A DNA stretch of 64,000 nt from Neurospora crassa OR74A (GCF_000182925.2 NC_026503.1:1240001-1304000), one strand, 5' to 3'; shown: positions 10,304-24,170, counted from the first letter of the stretch. The notes: generated from the sequence alone by a model not told the origin. Translations and numbers: made by a program.

Positions 10304-11913
10304 ATGTTGGTAAGTCTCCAGTCCAAATTTCGCAACGGATGAATTAACAATTTTGCTAACTGATCACTGTGTAGCGCACCACTTTTGGAGGAATCCGCAA
10401 CCTAATCGGGCGTCTCTTCGTCCACAGCATGCCCGGGCACCGCCGGAATCGCGACAACGGCGGCGGCGGCGGCGGCGGAATGATCCTCGGACCAGTATCC
10501 TACCTCGACTGTATCGTCTTTTGCATCTTCCTTGCTCCACAACTGATTTGGAATGTCGGTCTGCTACCGACCATCAAGTGCATGCTGGAAGCGCTGCCTT
10601 TTGTTGGTACGTTCTTCTCCACCTTTTCGCCTTTCTTACATGTATCATAACGAGCAGTGATCTGTCAGTAATTTGTGTATGTGTGTGTGTTAAGCTGCTA
10701 ACACCGGATGTGGCTACATAGTGTTCAAAATCCCTGTCCAGTTCATCCATGAAAGATGGCTCAGCAGCTCTCATGACAAGTCACCGTTTGTTCGGAAGGC
10801 GTCGCCGTTTGAGGACTTTGTCATCCGATGTGTGCGGTACGCCTTTGCGAATATCCCGCCGAAGATTGGACGGGTGTTTTTCTCCAAGCAGGTGGCGCTG
10901 CCGTTTTTGAAGTTCCGCATGTTGAGACATGGGTATTTGAGGAGTCCTATGCATTGGAGGGAACATGTCACCGTAAGTGCGATGCTGTTTGAGGCCGTGA
11001 ATTGCGCTGACGAGGGAGAAATAGGCGAATTTTAGAGGCATATGGGTCATCAAAGATCCGTTGGCAACGCCAGACTTTGTCTTGTATTATGCCCACGGTA
11101 AGTTAAACGATCTTCCCGGTCTAAAACGATGTACTTGGCTGATTTTGGATAGGCGGCGGTTTCTCGATGGGCTCGGCCTACTTCTACCTCGAGTTTCTTC
11201 TGAGCTGGGCATCGGTGTTGTCTTCGTCCGGGTTTAAGAACCCCGCCATCTTCGCGCTGGACTATACACTCGTTCCTGATGCTTCATACCCTACTCAAAT
11301 CCAAGAGGCGATCGAGGGATACAGATACGTTCTCAAAGTGGCACGCGACCCAGCCATCGTATGCGTCAGCGGTGACTCGGCAGGCGCAACACTAATTTTG
11401 AGCCTCTTGCTGCATCTTAGCTGCAAAGACGCCAGCGCAAAGAGGTATGGAGTGGGCCTGCCAATGCCAGGTCTGGCCGTCTTGATCTCACCATGGACGA
11501 CTCTTGTATCCTCACGACACACCAACACGACAAGCGATTACCTGAACGCCGAGCAGCTGAGTACGTACGGAAAGCAGTTCGCCGGCAACAAAATGTCGTG
11601 GAGTGATCCGCTGGTATCACCGGGATGCTGCAATGACGCGGCGTGGTGGAGGCGGGCAAGTCCGTCAAATGGTATCTTCATCACATACGGGGAGGAGGAG
11701 GTGTTCTCACCCGAGATTCATGGTCTGATCGCGAGGCTCAACGAAGCAGGCTTGCGGGTCGAGAGCGAAGTTGAGGAAGGCGGAATCCACGCGTGGCCGG
11801 TGGCGTCGCTGTTTCTCTCAACTGCCCGCGAAAAGAGGTTGAAGGGGGTGAAAGGCCTAACGATGGAGATTAGAAAACGGCTCTCTACTTCGGATGCGGC
11901 GAAACCAATGTGA
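10304..11913 (+). CDS. HSL-type alpha/beta hydrolase (esterase/lipase), membrane-anchored
   Basis: Likely carboxylester hydrolase of the hormone-sensitive-lipase group. Exons 10304-10309, 10375-10606, 10722-10972, 11025-11097 and 11153-11913 give about 440 residues. All introns are GT...AG, and several carry CTAAC branch sites. The oxyanion-hole motif HGGGF (187-191) is created only by joining exons 4 and 5, which supports the model. The nucleophile Ser is in GDSAG (about 263), the likely acid is in YGEEE (about 369-371) and the His is in GGIHAWP (about 401). A hydrophobic helix at about 41-65 (CIVFCIFLAPQLIWNVGLL) follows a Gly run and predicts an N-terminal membrane anchor. The start is uncertain: the two-residue first exon is chosen because the 65-bp intron after it has a TGCTAAC branch site, but a start at ATG 10429 is possible. 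The substrate cannot be told. Confidence 0.8.
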
Positions 11914-12600
11914 AGGCAAGTAGATGTTATTTTGTCAGATTAGATCAAGTTTTTGTTTGCCATCATGGACATGCGGCGAAGATGACCCCTCAGTCCTGGT
12001 TCGGGCTCGGTTTCTCCAACGCCGTGTTCTTAGTCTCTGGAAAATCAAGGTGCTCTTGAGTATCATCATGCAAATGAGAGGTATGTGTTCAGCCCATATG
12101 TGCGCCGGTGCGGACATGCTCGAGATTGTGCTGCTGCCGAGATCTTACATTCTGCATACTTGGTCCAGTAGCTCCGTAAACAAAGCGAGGTTGGCATGAT
12201 GCCCTTTGTGAATCGCGTGATGTCGAAGCGAGGTTACAGAATCCGTTCGTTGTAGTGAAAGGCAGCGTCCATGATCAACTCATCGATTCCCAAATGCTGA
12301 AATGAGACATGACCGGGTGCCGAGTTCACAATCCATGACCGACCGGGTCGTGTAGCTGTATACCTCTCTAGAAAAGGACGGGGTTGCTGGGTTTGATGTT
12401 CTCGAGGCGAAGAGGGCGACGGGAATTGACGACAAGAAAAAAGGACTGGAAGACGTGCGATGCAACTGAACAGAAATGGAGCTGAACTCCCTGTGCCTAG
12501 CCTAAAACGCACAGATGATTGGAAAGAGTACTTGGGGGGTTCTGGGCGCCAAGCTTTCTTTCCCCCCTACATTCCATATAGGGGGCGCCAAAAATTTGGG
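11914..12600. other. 3' flank of the esterase and edge of the AT-rich block
   Basis: Ordinary base composition with no supported gene. Near the edge a GGGCGCCAA word occurs twice (12544-12552 and 12583-12591), and a small inverted repeat CCCCCTA/TAGGGGG sits at 12563-12585. The GC content collapses just after this, at about 12600. Confidence 0.45.
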
Positions 12601-14556
12601 ACAGTATTTTAATATGGGACACCCCACATAGAAATTTACTAGCAAAGTGACCCATCTACATACACAACACCCATACTATAAATCGAGATTTATTAACACA
12701 ACGTTGTTAGGAAGCCCAGTAAACTACCCAAATAGGAAGAGTATATATATAATAAGGGATTTGATAATTTATTTTATTTATTTAACTATTTTATATAATA
12801 TAGGTAGCCAATTGAACTTCTCCCTTACTCGTATATGCCTCAGACTTCCTCCTCCTACTTTAATAAGGCTTACCCCGGCCGTTGTCCATTTAAATACCTT
12901 ATTTTAAGTCGGATTGTACCTTCGATTAATAGCTTTATTATACTTCCCTATATAGTATCCTCAAATTTACATTCTTATAAGAGGAAGGGAATTATAGGGG
13001 TAACTACTAAGGAAGGACTAGATTTAGGCAATAAGGTTATATTAATAGTAAGGGGCACACACTATTCAAACTTCTTCTTGGGAGTTAGTATAATTAGGGG
13101 TTTAATTAATTAAATAATTAGCTAACCAATTAGCTTAATCCTCCTCTCACTAAATAGAAACTCCCCGCCTTCCTTATCCCTATCGTTACCCTTATCCTCC
13201 TCCTCCTCCTCGTTATTAACTTTCTCCCCTATTACTATAGTAATATTATCCTTATAGAAATCCTTAATAAGAGTCTCATCTATCTTATCTTCGAGTTATA
13301 CTTACATACGGGGGTCTTTAATAACTTAAGAGAAGGTTTCTAATTGGGACTAGGATTGGAATTAGGCGGCTAATTAACGGCTAGTAATAATTTAAATATC
13401 CTCCTCATTATTAAAAATAATTAGTAGGGGGTACTCTATATAATATTAGGCTTGCTAGTGTACTAGCAATTTACCCTCCTTATCGACTTAATAAGGGAGA
13501 CTCTCCTCTATATTAAGTATATTATTATTATAAACAGGTATATACTCCCATTAATTATCCTTCTTATATTTCTTAAACTACGTACTCTACGTAACCTTAG
13601 TTAGCTTCCCCCCTTCTTTATCCTCTCTCTATTATTCTTTAAACTACTTCTATATAATATTATTAATCCTTTTTATAATTCGCTCTTGCTACTTGATTTT
13701 TTCTTGTATTTCGCATTAAGTTCACTCAATTACTATAGTATTAAAATTATCTTTAGAGAGAGAGAGAAACGGACCGTTAATTAGGATTTTATATACTCTC
13801 CTCCTTATACAACGATTAAGGTTAGCTTCCCTCTTACGGTCGTATTAATTGTATTCTTAAATTTTATTAAAGTTAAGAATAACTTCTCTAGTAACTTAAA
13901 ATATATAAGGGTAATTATTACAAGTAGGAGAATTAAATATATAATAATAACGGTTAGTAATATAGTTAATAACTTTAATAATCTTTTTAAAATAATCCTT
14001 ATATAATATTATAAAGGGATAGGTAGGATTGAATTTAAAAGAGTGTTACTTAGTTTTAATCTATAATAATACCCTTTATCTATTAATTGGCTAAAGACTA
14101 GTATTTTTAAATTTATTTATAATATTATAAATTATAAAGTTATTAATTATAATCCTATTAAGTTCTTTAACAAACATTATATAGTTGAAATTATATTTTC
14201 CTTACTATATAAATTTATAAAGAACTTTCTAGTAATAAGATTTAAATAAGGAGAAAATTCCTATATTAAGCGGCTATATAATATAAGTAGAGTATAGCGG
14301 TAAAGCGAGGATTTAAATATTAAATGCCTCAATATACTACTTAACCGCTATATTATAATAATTATTAAACCTATTAATTATAAGTAATCAATATATAAAG
14401 TTTATATTAGGGAGCCGTCTTTTACTAATACCGGTAGTATAATCCTCTAATTAACAACCGTTAATATTATACCTATACTAATTATAACCGAACTAATCTA
14501 TAAAAGTATACTTTATCTTTTTAAAAGTCGGTAACGCTTTAAAGCTATATATATTG

Positions 14557-14760
14557 AAATGGCGAGAAAACTACAACAACAACACTACCACTACCACAGT
14601 CAGTATAAGGACCGTAGTTCTCGGATGTCTAATTAGGTAGAGTAAGGTAGTAAGTGATTTCTAAGTCTTTCTCGGATAGTCGAAATAGGAGGTATTAAGT
14701 TAGATACGATTTATTGGCGTTACGCATTTTGTTGTATGGCTTAATGTTCAATTTTCGTTA
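14557..14760. other. Less-mutated island inside the AT-rich block
   Basis: A short stretch keeps many CA dinucleotides (ACTACAACAACAACACTACC near 14571-14590, then CACAGTCAG), followed by TTGTTGTATGGC and AATGTTCAA near 14730-14752. Its surroundings have almost none. It contains no long frame. It may be unique DNA or a late insertion that escaped RIP. Confidence 0.6.
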
Positions 14761-17700
14761 GAAAGTAAGGATAGCTATCGGATCTTTTAATATCCTCTTC
14801 CTAGAGGTAGATAAAGAAATGAGTAAACATTCCCTCGAGAGGGATAAAAGATTAGTTAACATAATAGGCAAATAGAAATAGATAATTAAAGATTACTAAA
14901 AGAAAACTATTCTCTTTCTTTAAGAATTTAAAATTAAAAGACTAATTATCTAGTATAGCGAAGAATAAATATTGTAATAATTTTTTATATTATCCTCCGA
15001 AGTTCGATATCCTATCCTTTCTTTTTCTATCTTTTTTCCTTTTATTATCCCTATTTTTCTACCTTTTTTAATCTATTATCTTATTAGGTTAGCCCTTTAT
15101 ATTTTATTTTTCGTTTATATTAATTATTTAAATCCGTTTAATTTAGGAAGTGCGTCTTCTAATCTAATATCCTTACTGAAAATTCGAAAAAAATCACTAT
15201 AGAAAATTAACGTATATATTTTTATATACTACCCTAAATTAAATCTTCCCTTTGAATTTGCGATAAATCCCTTAAGTAGATTTATTATTATATATATATA
15301 TATATATAATTAGCGTCCCCTTCTATTATTTCTATTCCTTCTGTACCCCTTTTTACCTTTGTAAATTAAATCCTTTTCCTTAATACTGTTAATAAGGAGA
15401 TAATTATTTGTATTTCTAATAATATCGTTCTAAATTATTCTAATAAGCGTTAAAAGTCTTCGTAGCCTTGAATGAATATTTAGATCAAACCTTTCTTCAA
15501 ATTCTATTAGAATTTAAGTAGGGTTATTCGGATTATAATTGGGAAGGCTATTTAATTTATACTCTGTACGGCGAACGGGATAGATTAATAAATTTACTAT
15601 AAATTTATAGGAATTAAAATTAAATAGTATATCTGTAATTATTTTATTAAGTATTGGGCTTCGGCCTATAATAAATATTTCTTTTATAAAGTAGAAGTTC
15701 TTAGATCCGGTTATTAGAAATAATCCTTATTGTAAGATAAATATAGGATTCAATAGTATACGCTTATATTAAGAGGAATAGGGAGGGGTAAATGGGTTCG
15801 ACGGCCTCCTAAAATCTAAGGGGATTAATAATTAATTAATCCGCTTTATTTAAGTAGGTATTTATATTAAATTTATAAGTAATCCCAAACTACCTAATAA
15901 ATTAATATTTCTTAATACTAATAGAGCTTTATCTTTTAATAATAGTTCGAGAGTTCTTATATTCTTAGGCGGTAGAAGAGTTTGCAATTATATCCAATTT
16001 ATTAAAGTATTAAGAAAAAGAACGTTAATTCCTTTAGAAGGGTTAAATATAATTAACGTTAAACTATAGTATATATTATTATTAATAGTTAATTAAATAG
16101 AAGTACTCTATTTCCTAATTAATTAAAAATTTAAGAGTAATAATACCGCTAAACGAAACAAAATTAGAATAAAAGATAATTAATTTATTATTTTAGAACT
16201 TTACGAACGAATTATAATTTATTAAGGCGGAATTAGAATTAATTGTATAGAAGAATCTGTAGGCGGAGGTAAATAAATATTATTAGACGAAGAGGTTAAT
16301 CTTCTAACTTCTCTTCGTTCTACTATAGAAATAGGAGAGGAAAATATAGACGATAAAGAGTTAGATAACGAGGAATCGTCTTTATTACTTCTTTTAACGG
16401 GTCTTGTAAATATATACTAAAATAGAGGAAGGTCGATAAAGGTATTGGGGCTATTATATAGCTAATACCGAGAGAGGATCTTTATACCTCCTAGTCTTTA
16501 TATATAACTGTTAATATTCTAAGTAATATAATTCCTTAGCTATATAAAACGCTAAAGCTTTCCTTTAATATTATATATATATTTACTTTACCAGGATAAG
16601 AAGCTATCTAATCTTTAATCGACTATATATAATACTTTAAATTTAGGTTTGTAAAATAGACTATTAGGGTACTATTACTTTATTTGTAAAGTATTATAGA
16701 TTATTCTCTAATATTACTGTACTATAACGTTTTCTTTCTATTCCTAATTAAATACTATATATTCCTTCTATATTGTACTCTATTTCTAGGTCTTTAATTA
16801 AAGTATTTAAAAGTTTAGATTATATTCTACTAGTCTTATTCTTACAACTTCTACTACTATTAATCTATAGATTTAATTAGACTTTTGGGTAATAAATTCA
16901 ATTTGTCGAATAATAAGGCCTGGGTTAGACTTTAATACTCTTTAAATATTAAATTTTTAAAACAACAAAATTAAGGTTATTTTTATATTCGGTAGTATAG
17001 AGTCTTCTAAATTAAAATCGTAGTAGTCCTATTGACCTGCTAATTAATTAAAAATAGCTACTGAAAAATAATAGTTTTTAAAGTAGAGAGGGATTACTCA
17101 AAACCTCTTTTCTTTTATAGGTAACGCAATATCGTTCGGATTAATTAAATATCTCAAAATCCTATTATTAAATTAAATATATTCGTTTAGTACAAAAATT
17201 ATTCAGGCCCCCTTTCTAATTACCTACAAAAGTAGAGTAATTAAATTATCGGTATAGGTAAAGGTATATTTATCGATACTATACCAAAGATTAGCTAAGC
17301 GTATTACAAATCGTTTCCAATTATAAAAACCTACCTTCTTTAGTAAGAAAACGCTTATTTAATTAAGCTATAGGTAAGAATGGAAGAATTTATTAAATAG
17401 TTTATTAAATTCTAATTCCCTATAAGGTAATACAAAGTTATATTATTAGTCTAGCTGAATTCTACTTAGTATAGAATAATTTAAAGGTATATATCCGTTC
17501 TTTAAATTTGAATTTCGAAAGAAACTAAAATATACTTCGCAATATAGGAATTTATTCTTATATCTTAGGACCTAACTGCATAGCTAGTTTATTTTTATTA
17601 TATTCAATTATACTTCGATCCTTTATAATAAATTAGGAAAAACTCTTTAATAATCTTAAATATATTTATTAATAAAGTTTTAGAATATAATTAATATCGG

Positions 17701-18168
17701 TTTAAACGCTTTATTTATATTAGGTCGACGTATATAATTAATAAGTTACTAATTAAGTATAAGTTTAATAGCTTCTTTAATCTATACCTATTGAAAGTTT
17801 AATAACGGTATAGTTATCCATTTATTTAGGTAGTTAAATATCGGTACCTTACTATAACCGTATAAAAGTTAAATATTGCGAATAATAATAGGTTATTAAA
17901 GTTGCTTACTATTAGTATTACTAAATTTAATTATATAGCTTTAGTTTAAAGTAGTTTAAAGCCTTTTACCCTTAGTTTTAGTAGATCTACTTGTATTATC
18001 GCTATTAGAAGTAGCCTTAACTTTATTATTAGAAGAAGTATAATTATTGGAAGATATAATAATAATGTAATGTTTTAAGTAGGTATTTAATTTGTATCTA
18101 GTAGGAAGGAAGGGTTAAATTAATATTTAAATTGTACTAAGTCGAATTTAGAGGAGGAGTGAAGGATG

Positions 18169-18268
18169 NNNNNNNNNNNNNNNNNNNNNNNNNNNNNNNN
18201 NNNNNNNNNNNNNNNNNNNNNNNNNNNNNNNNNNNNNNNNNNNNNNNNNNNNNNNNNNNNNNNNNNNN
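18169..18268. other. Assembly gap (100 N)
   Basis: Exactly 100 N, the usual scaffold placeholder, so the true length is unknown. The AT-rich block could be longer than it appears. Confidence 0.99.
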
Positions 18269-19432
18269 GATCGTCCAATTAGCTTATTCAACTACTAAAA
18301 GTATCTTTTCGAAGCTACTACTAATTTAATTTACAATATAGTACTTAGCCTCGTAGTATTTGCTTTCTATATAATAAATTTATCTTTTCTTTTAAAATTA
18401 TTATTTAGGCGGCAAACTATAGAGGTTTGAAGGTAGTAGTAACTTTTTATTTCTTTTTTTTCTAATAGTTATAGTAATTTTTATAGTTACTTAGTACGGT
18501 AAATTATTTCTAATTAATTATTTTCGTTTAGAATAGTAAAAAATAAATCAGGCATTAATAATAATCTATAGTTTAGGTATAAAAACTTATTTCCCTTAGT
18601 CGGTCTTCCTTTTTTACTTTCTTCTTTTTCTTATTAATTTTTTAGTTTTCTATTAATTTTCTTCCTCCTACCTTAAACCCTTATTATTAAAATATCTATT
18701 TACAATTCCAATTAGCCTTAATAATACGGAAATCCTACGTAACTTCTTCCTCCTACTATTATTAATTAGCTAACCGTAGCTCGTTAGAATACTTATAAGA
18801 ATGATATTCTTTAAGTATAGTAAAATAATATTTCTCTTCCGGTTTGCCCTTTTACTATCTCTTACTAAATTTAATATAACGACCGTCCTAAGGCTTATAG
18901 ATATCTTTATTTACGAATCTAGCAGTGGATTAATCCTAGAGCTTTATTTATAAACGCTATTTAAGGAGCCTATACGTCGATAGAGGGCATAATATTAACT
19001 ATCTCTTATTTTAGAGTCTATACCGTACGATACCCTTCTTAAGTATTATACCTTATATTATTATAAGGATTCCTTAATTATTAGGAAGCTTTCCTATAAA
19101 TACTTAGTGGTTTTGGGGCTAAGGTATAGTTTCTCAATTAAATTAAATAAATTATAACTTCCCCTAATATAGTACCGAGATTAGTTTAGATTGACGCTAA
19201 AGGTAGTTAGCCTTTTAGTCGCTATACTTATTTTATAGTTTAACAGGATAAGCGGCTTAAAATATTAATTATTTAAGTTTTTAGTAAAAAGTATATATTT
19301 TTACTCCCTAATTAGTTCCTTACTAATCTTTTCTCTAGATATTAGTAATTCCCTATAATATAGTTACTATATTGCAATATTCTAAAAGGAATATATATTA
19401 GTATTCTATAATACTTCCAACCAATTCAAATA

Positions 19433-19532
19433 NNNNNNNNNNNNNNNNNNNNNNNNNNNNNNNNNNNNNNNNNNNNNNNNNNNNNNNNNNNNNNNNNNNN
19501 NNNNNNNNNNNNNNNNNNNNNNNNNNNNNNNN
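19433..19532. other. Assembly gap (100 N)
   Basis: Exactly 100 N. It lies immediately before the 83/139-bp tandem array, suggesting that the array broke the assembly. Confidence 0.99.
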
Positions 19533-19559
19533 TTGAGGTGCTTCTGTACACGAGTTCTT

Positions 19560-20345
19560 AGCCTCCTAATAGGAAATAGTAAATCTATATAAAGGAAGTA
19601 GTAAAATTTAATACTTAGTAAATTAAATATTTATTAAGAGGGTTGGTTAGGAAGGTTGGAAACCTACTAAGTAAAAATAATATAATATCTTTATTATACT
19701 TAGTATAAAGGAAGTAGTAAATTTATATAAAGGAAGTAGCAAGATTTAGTACCTAATAGATTGGATATTTATTGAGAGGGTTGGTTAGGAAGGTTGGAAA
19801 CCTACTAAGTAAAGATAAAGTAATATCCTTATTGCGCTTAATATAGAGGAAGTAGTAAATCCGTATAAAGAAAATAATAAAAACCTACCAAATAAGGATA
19901 AAGCGATATCCTCGTTACATTTAATATAGAGGAAGTAATAAATCCGTATAAAGGAAGTAGTAGAAATCTATTAAGTAAGGACGAAGCGATATCCTTATTG
20001 CGTTTAATATAGAAGAAGTAGTAAATCTATATAAAGGAAGTAGTAGAAACCTACCGAATGAGTACAAAGCGATATCCTTATTATATTTAATATAGAGGAA
20101 GCAATAAGTCCGTATAAAGGAAGTAGTAGAAACCTACCGAATAAAGACGAAGTAATATCCTTATTACGCTTAATATAGAGGAAGTAGTAAATCCGTATAA
20201 AGGAAGTAGTAAAATTTAGTACTTAACAAATTGGATATTTACTAAGAGGGCTAAAAACCCTATACCGTATAGTATTTCTTAGTATAAAAGAAATAGTAAG
20301 TTAGTATAAAGGAAGTAAATAGTTCGAAACTTTATATTAACCTCT
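19560..20345. repeat. Nested tandem array, 83-bp and 139-bp units
   Basis: The word AATATAGAGGAAGTAGTAAA and close variants recur at 19840, 19923, 20006, 20089 and 20172, an exact 83-bp spacing. The same unit on the left (19701-19839) is 139 bp because it carries an extra 56-bp segment including GAGAGGGTTGGTTAGGAAGG. That segment recurs at 19638 and, decayed, near 20255. Copies differ mainly by transitions. The array is bounded by two assembly gaps, so the copy number is a minimum. Confidence 0.88.
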
Positions 20346-20445
20346 NNNNNNNNNNNNNNNNNNNNNNNNNNNNNNNNNNNNNNNNNNNNNNNNNNNNNNN
20401 NNNNNNNNNNNNNNNNNNNNNNNNNNNNNNNNNNNNNNNNNNNNN
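20346..20445. other. Assembly gap (100 N)
   Basis: Exactly 100 N, placed directly at the right end of the tandem array. Confidence 0.99.
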
Positions 20446-22832
20446 ATATACGTTTTATTAACCTATTAATATATTATTTCACTTTGCAAACGCCTTTTAT
20501 AATATTTAATATACTATATTAATTCTTTTAAATACCTTTTTCGTTAAATTTTACTATATCTATTTATATACTAATATTATATATTAGAAAATTATAAGAA
20601 GGACGCACATCTCCTCGATACTTAATATTATATATATCTTAAAATTAGTTCCTTCCTTAGAGCCGCCTTTTACGAAGGTCTCTTATAAAACAGTAATAAT
20701 AAGGTTAAATCGTATATTTAGCCCTAGCACTATAATACTTTATTTAATCTATATTATTTCTTTAACGTCCGCAGTTCGTAAGAGTAGGGATTAAAGAATT
20801 AGTTTCTAATTAATAAAGAAGAATTTAAAGTTACTATATAACTTTATTACTATTTTAAGGCCAATTATAATAATATTAATTTTAAGGGTAAGATTAATAT
20901 TATTACTCCTTATAAAGCCTAATTATATTAATTGTAAGTAGCCGGTTCTATTCTTATTACTACTAAACGGAGTAAAAAGTACTAAATTTTACTAAATTAT
21001 TAAATACCCTTCGTAGAATATTAAGCTCTTTAAAATACTATATATAACCGCTTAGGTATTCTTAGGAGAAGTAGCGGAGATCTAAATAGGATCCTCCTAT
21101 ATTTTAAGGCAGATCCTAATATAGTACTATTATTTAATCTACTTTAAAATTATTTTAAGCTTTCGGTCCTAATAGAAGGCGTTACTTACGCGGATTATTA
21201 TAATAATAAAATAATTATATATATATATATTATAATAGCTATTTTAATTAGCTATTACCTCTATAAATACATTAGTATTTATTAAGAAGATATACGCAAA
21301 ATTTCAAATTGTATTATCCGGACGAATTTATCCTCTATATTACCTAATATATTAATTAAATTACCCAATATCTTTTATAATTCCTCTTCGATACTACTAA
21401 TCCATTCGTAGAATTTGTATTTAAATTATTCTATAGAAACGGACTTATCTTTAATATACTCTATACCTAATTGTAACGCCTTATACGAACCCCGAACCTA
21501 AGAACTAATAACTTTAAATTTATATTATATATCCCGAGCGAATACTTCTAGTATAGGGGCCTTTATAAATATAAATATTAGGCGATCGTCTATATAATTA
21601 GCTTCCTTCCTAAACTTTTAGTAAATAGACTAATTTATAAATTCTTTTCCCTATAATTATATTTAATTAAAGTAGATATACTACTAGGAAGTAACTTAGT
21701 AACTTTAGACTTTCGGAATTAAATTTACCCGCCTCTTTAATAGTAATTAGACTACTAGCCTTCTTATTTATTAGAACCTAGTCCTATTACTAGAGGGGAG
21801 GGGAACGAAATAAATAATTCGTCCGAAATTAAAAATTATATACGCCTTAGAGTAAAGTAATTACTAAATATTCTTTCGAATTACTAGGCTATTACAATAG
21901 GCATTTAAAATTATTAAAAGTATTTTACTAATCTATTTACTTTTCGAAATTAACCTCCAACTATATAACCCGAAATAACGATTTTGGCTATATATAGAAG
22001 TCTCTAGTTTATATATAGGGATTAGAATTGTATATTAATTAGTAAGTAATAATTTACGTAGGCTAATATTATTTTAATATTATTAAAATCCCTAGTATAA
22101 TATTTTCTATTATTATATTAGTATTGAATATAAGTAAATTAAAAGCGTATATAATAAAGTGAAGTTAGGGAGGGTAATAATATGTAGTATTGGTAGTAGT
22201 GAAGATAATTAATTAGTAATCCGGTTTAATCGATTCTATAATAATAAATTAAAAGGAGCCTTCAACTTCGTCCTAAATGGGGCCTATATTAAGCGGACGG
22301 CCAAATTCGACGAGCTTATATATATAACTAATTTAAAAAGTAATTCTAATAATATTATTGTCTTTAATTATTTACCGCAATATAAAAGGGAGTATATCTA
22401 GCGGTTAATTATATAATATTAAATCCGTTTAATATATTTAAATAGGTTAGTCTAAATTATTATATAAATAGGACTATATATACCTTCCTACCCTTTCCTA
22501 GACTACTACCTACTTCCGTTAAATATTTAATATTAAGCCTTACTAAATATTTTATATCCGAATACCCTTCCGCTCTTTATTTTCCTTTTGTATTAAACTT
22601 TTTAAATAGTAATAGCGGTATAGATTTATTATCCCTTATAAGTATAAGTATAATCGGGACCTATAAGTATTATATATTAATTAAATTTAACATCGATAGG
22701 GGAAGATGTTGTACTGTAAGTAGCTTTCTTTTCCTACCCCTATTCCGGGTAGAAGGACTAATAATAGGCGATATTATAATAGATCGTCCTTAACTTCCAA
22801 TATTTAACTTTATATAATTTATTTTTAATAAA

Positions 22833-23150
22833 CCTATTTACGAAACAAATTAAGGTTAGTAACTATATTATTAATTAGGATTCGGTCGAAATATATCTTA
22901 AACCCTATTATCTATACTTAACTGATTGTAAAGGATAGTAGGTTATAAGTAAATAATAGTTGTAGAGCGTATTTAGAAGTATATTTTTAAGCCTATCTAC
23001 GAAACGAATTAAAATTAGCAATTATATTATTAATTAGGGCTCGATCGAAATATATTCTAAACCCTATTATTTACACCTAACCGACTGCGAAGGATGGTAG
23101 GCTATAAGTAAGTAGTGGTTGTAGAGCGTATTTAGAGGTATTGTTAAAAT
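22833..23150. repeat. Two-copy 159-bp tandem duplication
   Basis: The copy at 22833-22991 and the copy starting at 22992 align without gaps. Their openings, CCTATTTACGAAACAAATTA and CCTATCTACGAAACGAATTA, differ only by C/T and G/A, and so do the other differences I checked. This is the pattern of two copies hit independently by RIP. Confidence 0.82.
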
Positions 23151-24026
23151 AGTATAATAAAGTATAGTATTTAGGGTAATTAAGGAAAGATGGTCGGATA
23201 GAAGATTAGAAAGGGTATAGTATTTTAATTATAATATTAGGGAGAATAGATAATTAGAATATACGAATTATTAAAAGTAGGACCCTAGAGTATTAGGGAT
23301 ATAATAAATTCGATTAATTATATAGAATTAAGTACCTTATTAAGGAAGAGGGTATTAATAACGTTAGAAATCCTTATAATGAACGAGGATATTAAAATAG
23401 GGGCGGCGTAGTAAAGAGATAGTATAATATATAATAGTAGTAGAAGTTTGCTGAAGTATTGATATACTATAAGTTAATAAATTATTATAGGAAATGCCCG
23501 AGTATTTATTATTAAAATATAAAGTTATATATCCTATTATAATAGTTATTAATATTTACGGGTTATTCCTAATTAAGAAAGTAAGGTTGGTATACTAATA
23601 AAAAATAGAAAGTCGGTAAAGATTACGTTGGACTAAATATATATAGCCTATACGCTAAGGTTTACCGGCGGAGATATAAGACTCCTTCCTAATTTAATTT
23701 ATAATCCTAAGCGTTAACTATTATATAATATTTATAGTATCTATTATAATTAAATAAACGGAATCCCTAAATAGGGTTACTATAGGCTATTTATTCTTAT
23801 TAAATAGGTATTATAATTACTAAATAGTCTACTATATTATATTTTGCAATTAAATAAATAAATAGCGTATATTTATAGTAAATTTAATAATACGCTAGTA
23901 AGTAACTAACTACTAGCTTAATTTGCGAAGAAGGATATTAGAATATAAATATAAAAGCAATTTGGATTTCGGGATTTCAATTTTAAAAAATATATTATAT
24001 ATACGAATTAGGCTTAAAGGTTTCTT

Positions 24027-24170
24027 TCTTATACTATAAACTTATATAGAATTAATTATATTATAACAATATTAATTCCCTCTATAATTACTAGCGGCTT
24101 TCGTACTATAGACTTATATAGAACTATTCCTATTATAATAAAATCGATTCCCTCTATAACTACTAGCATT
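24027..24170. repeat. Two-copy 72-bp tandem duplication
   Basis: ACTATAAACTTATATAGAA at 24033 recurs as ACTATAGACTTATATAGAA at 24105, and CCCTCTATAA(T/C)TACTAGC ends both units. Most differences are transitions, with a small length change at the left edge. Confidence 0.7.

Noticed and set aside
12647-13113. Short frames at the left part of the AT-rich block (86 and 92 codons)
   Set aside because: Composition is AT-rich with no recognisable domain; such lengths are expected by chance there.
14294-14351. tRNA-like fold (7-bp ATAGCGG/CCGCTAT ends with an inner GAGG...CCTC stem)
   Set aside because: It is only 58 bases long, has no anticodon or T-loop pattern, and lies in AT-rich RIPed DNA where such stems arise easily.
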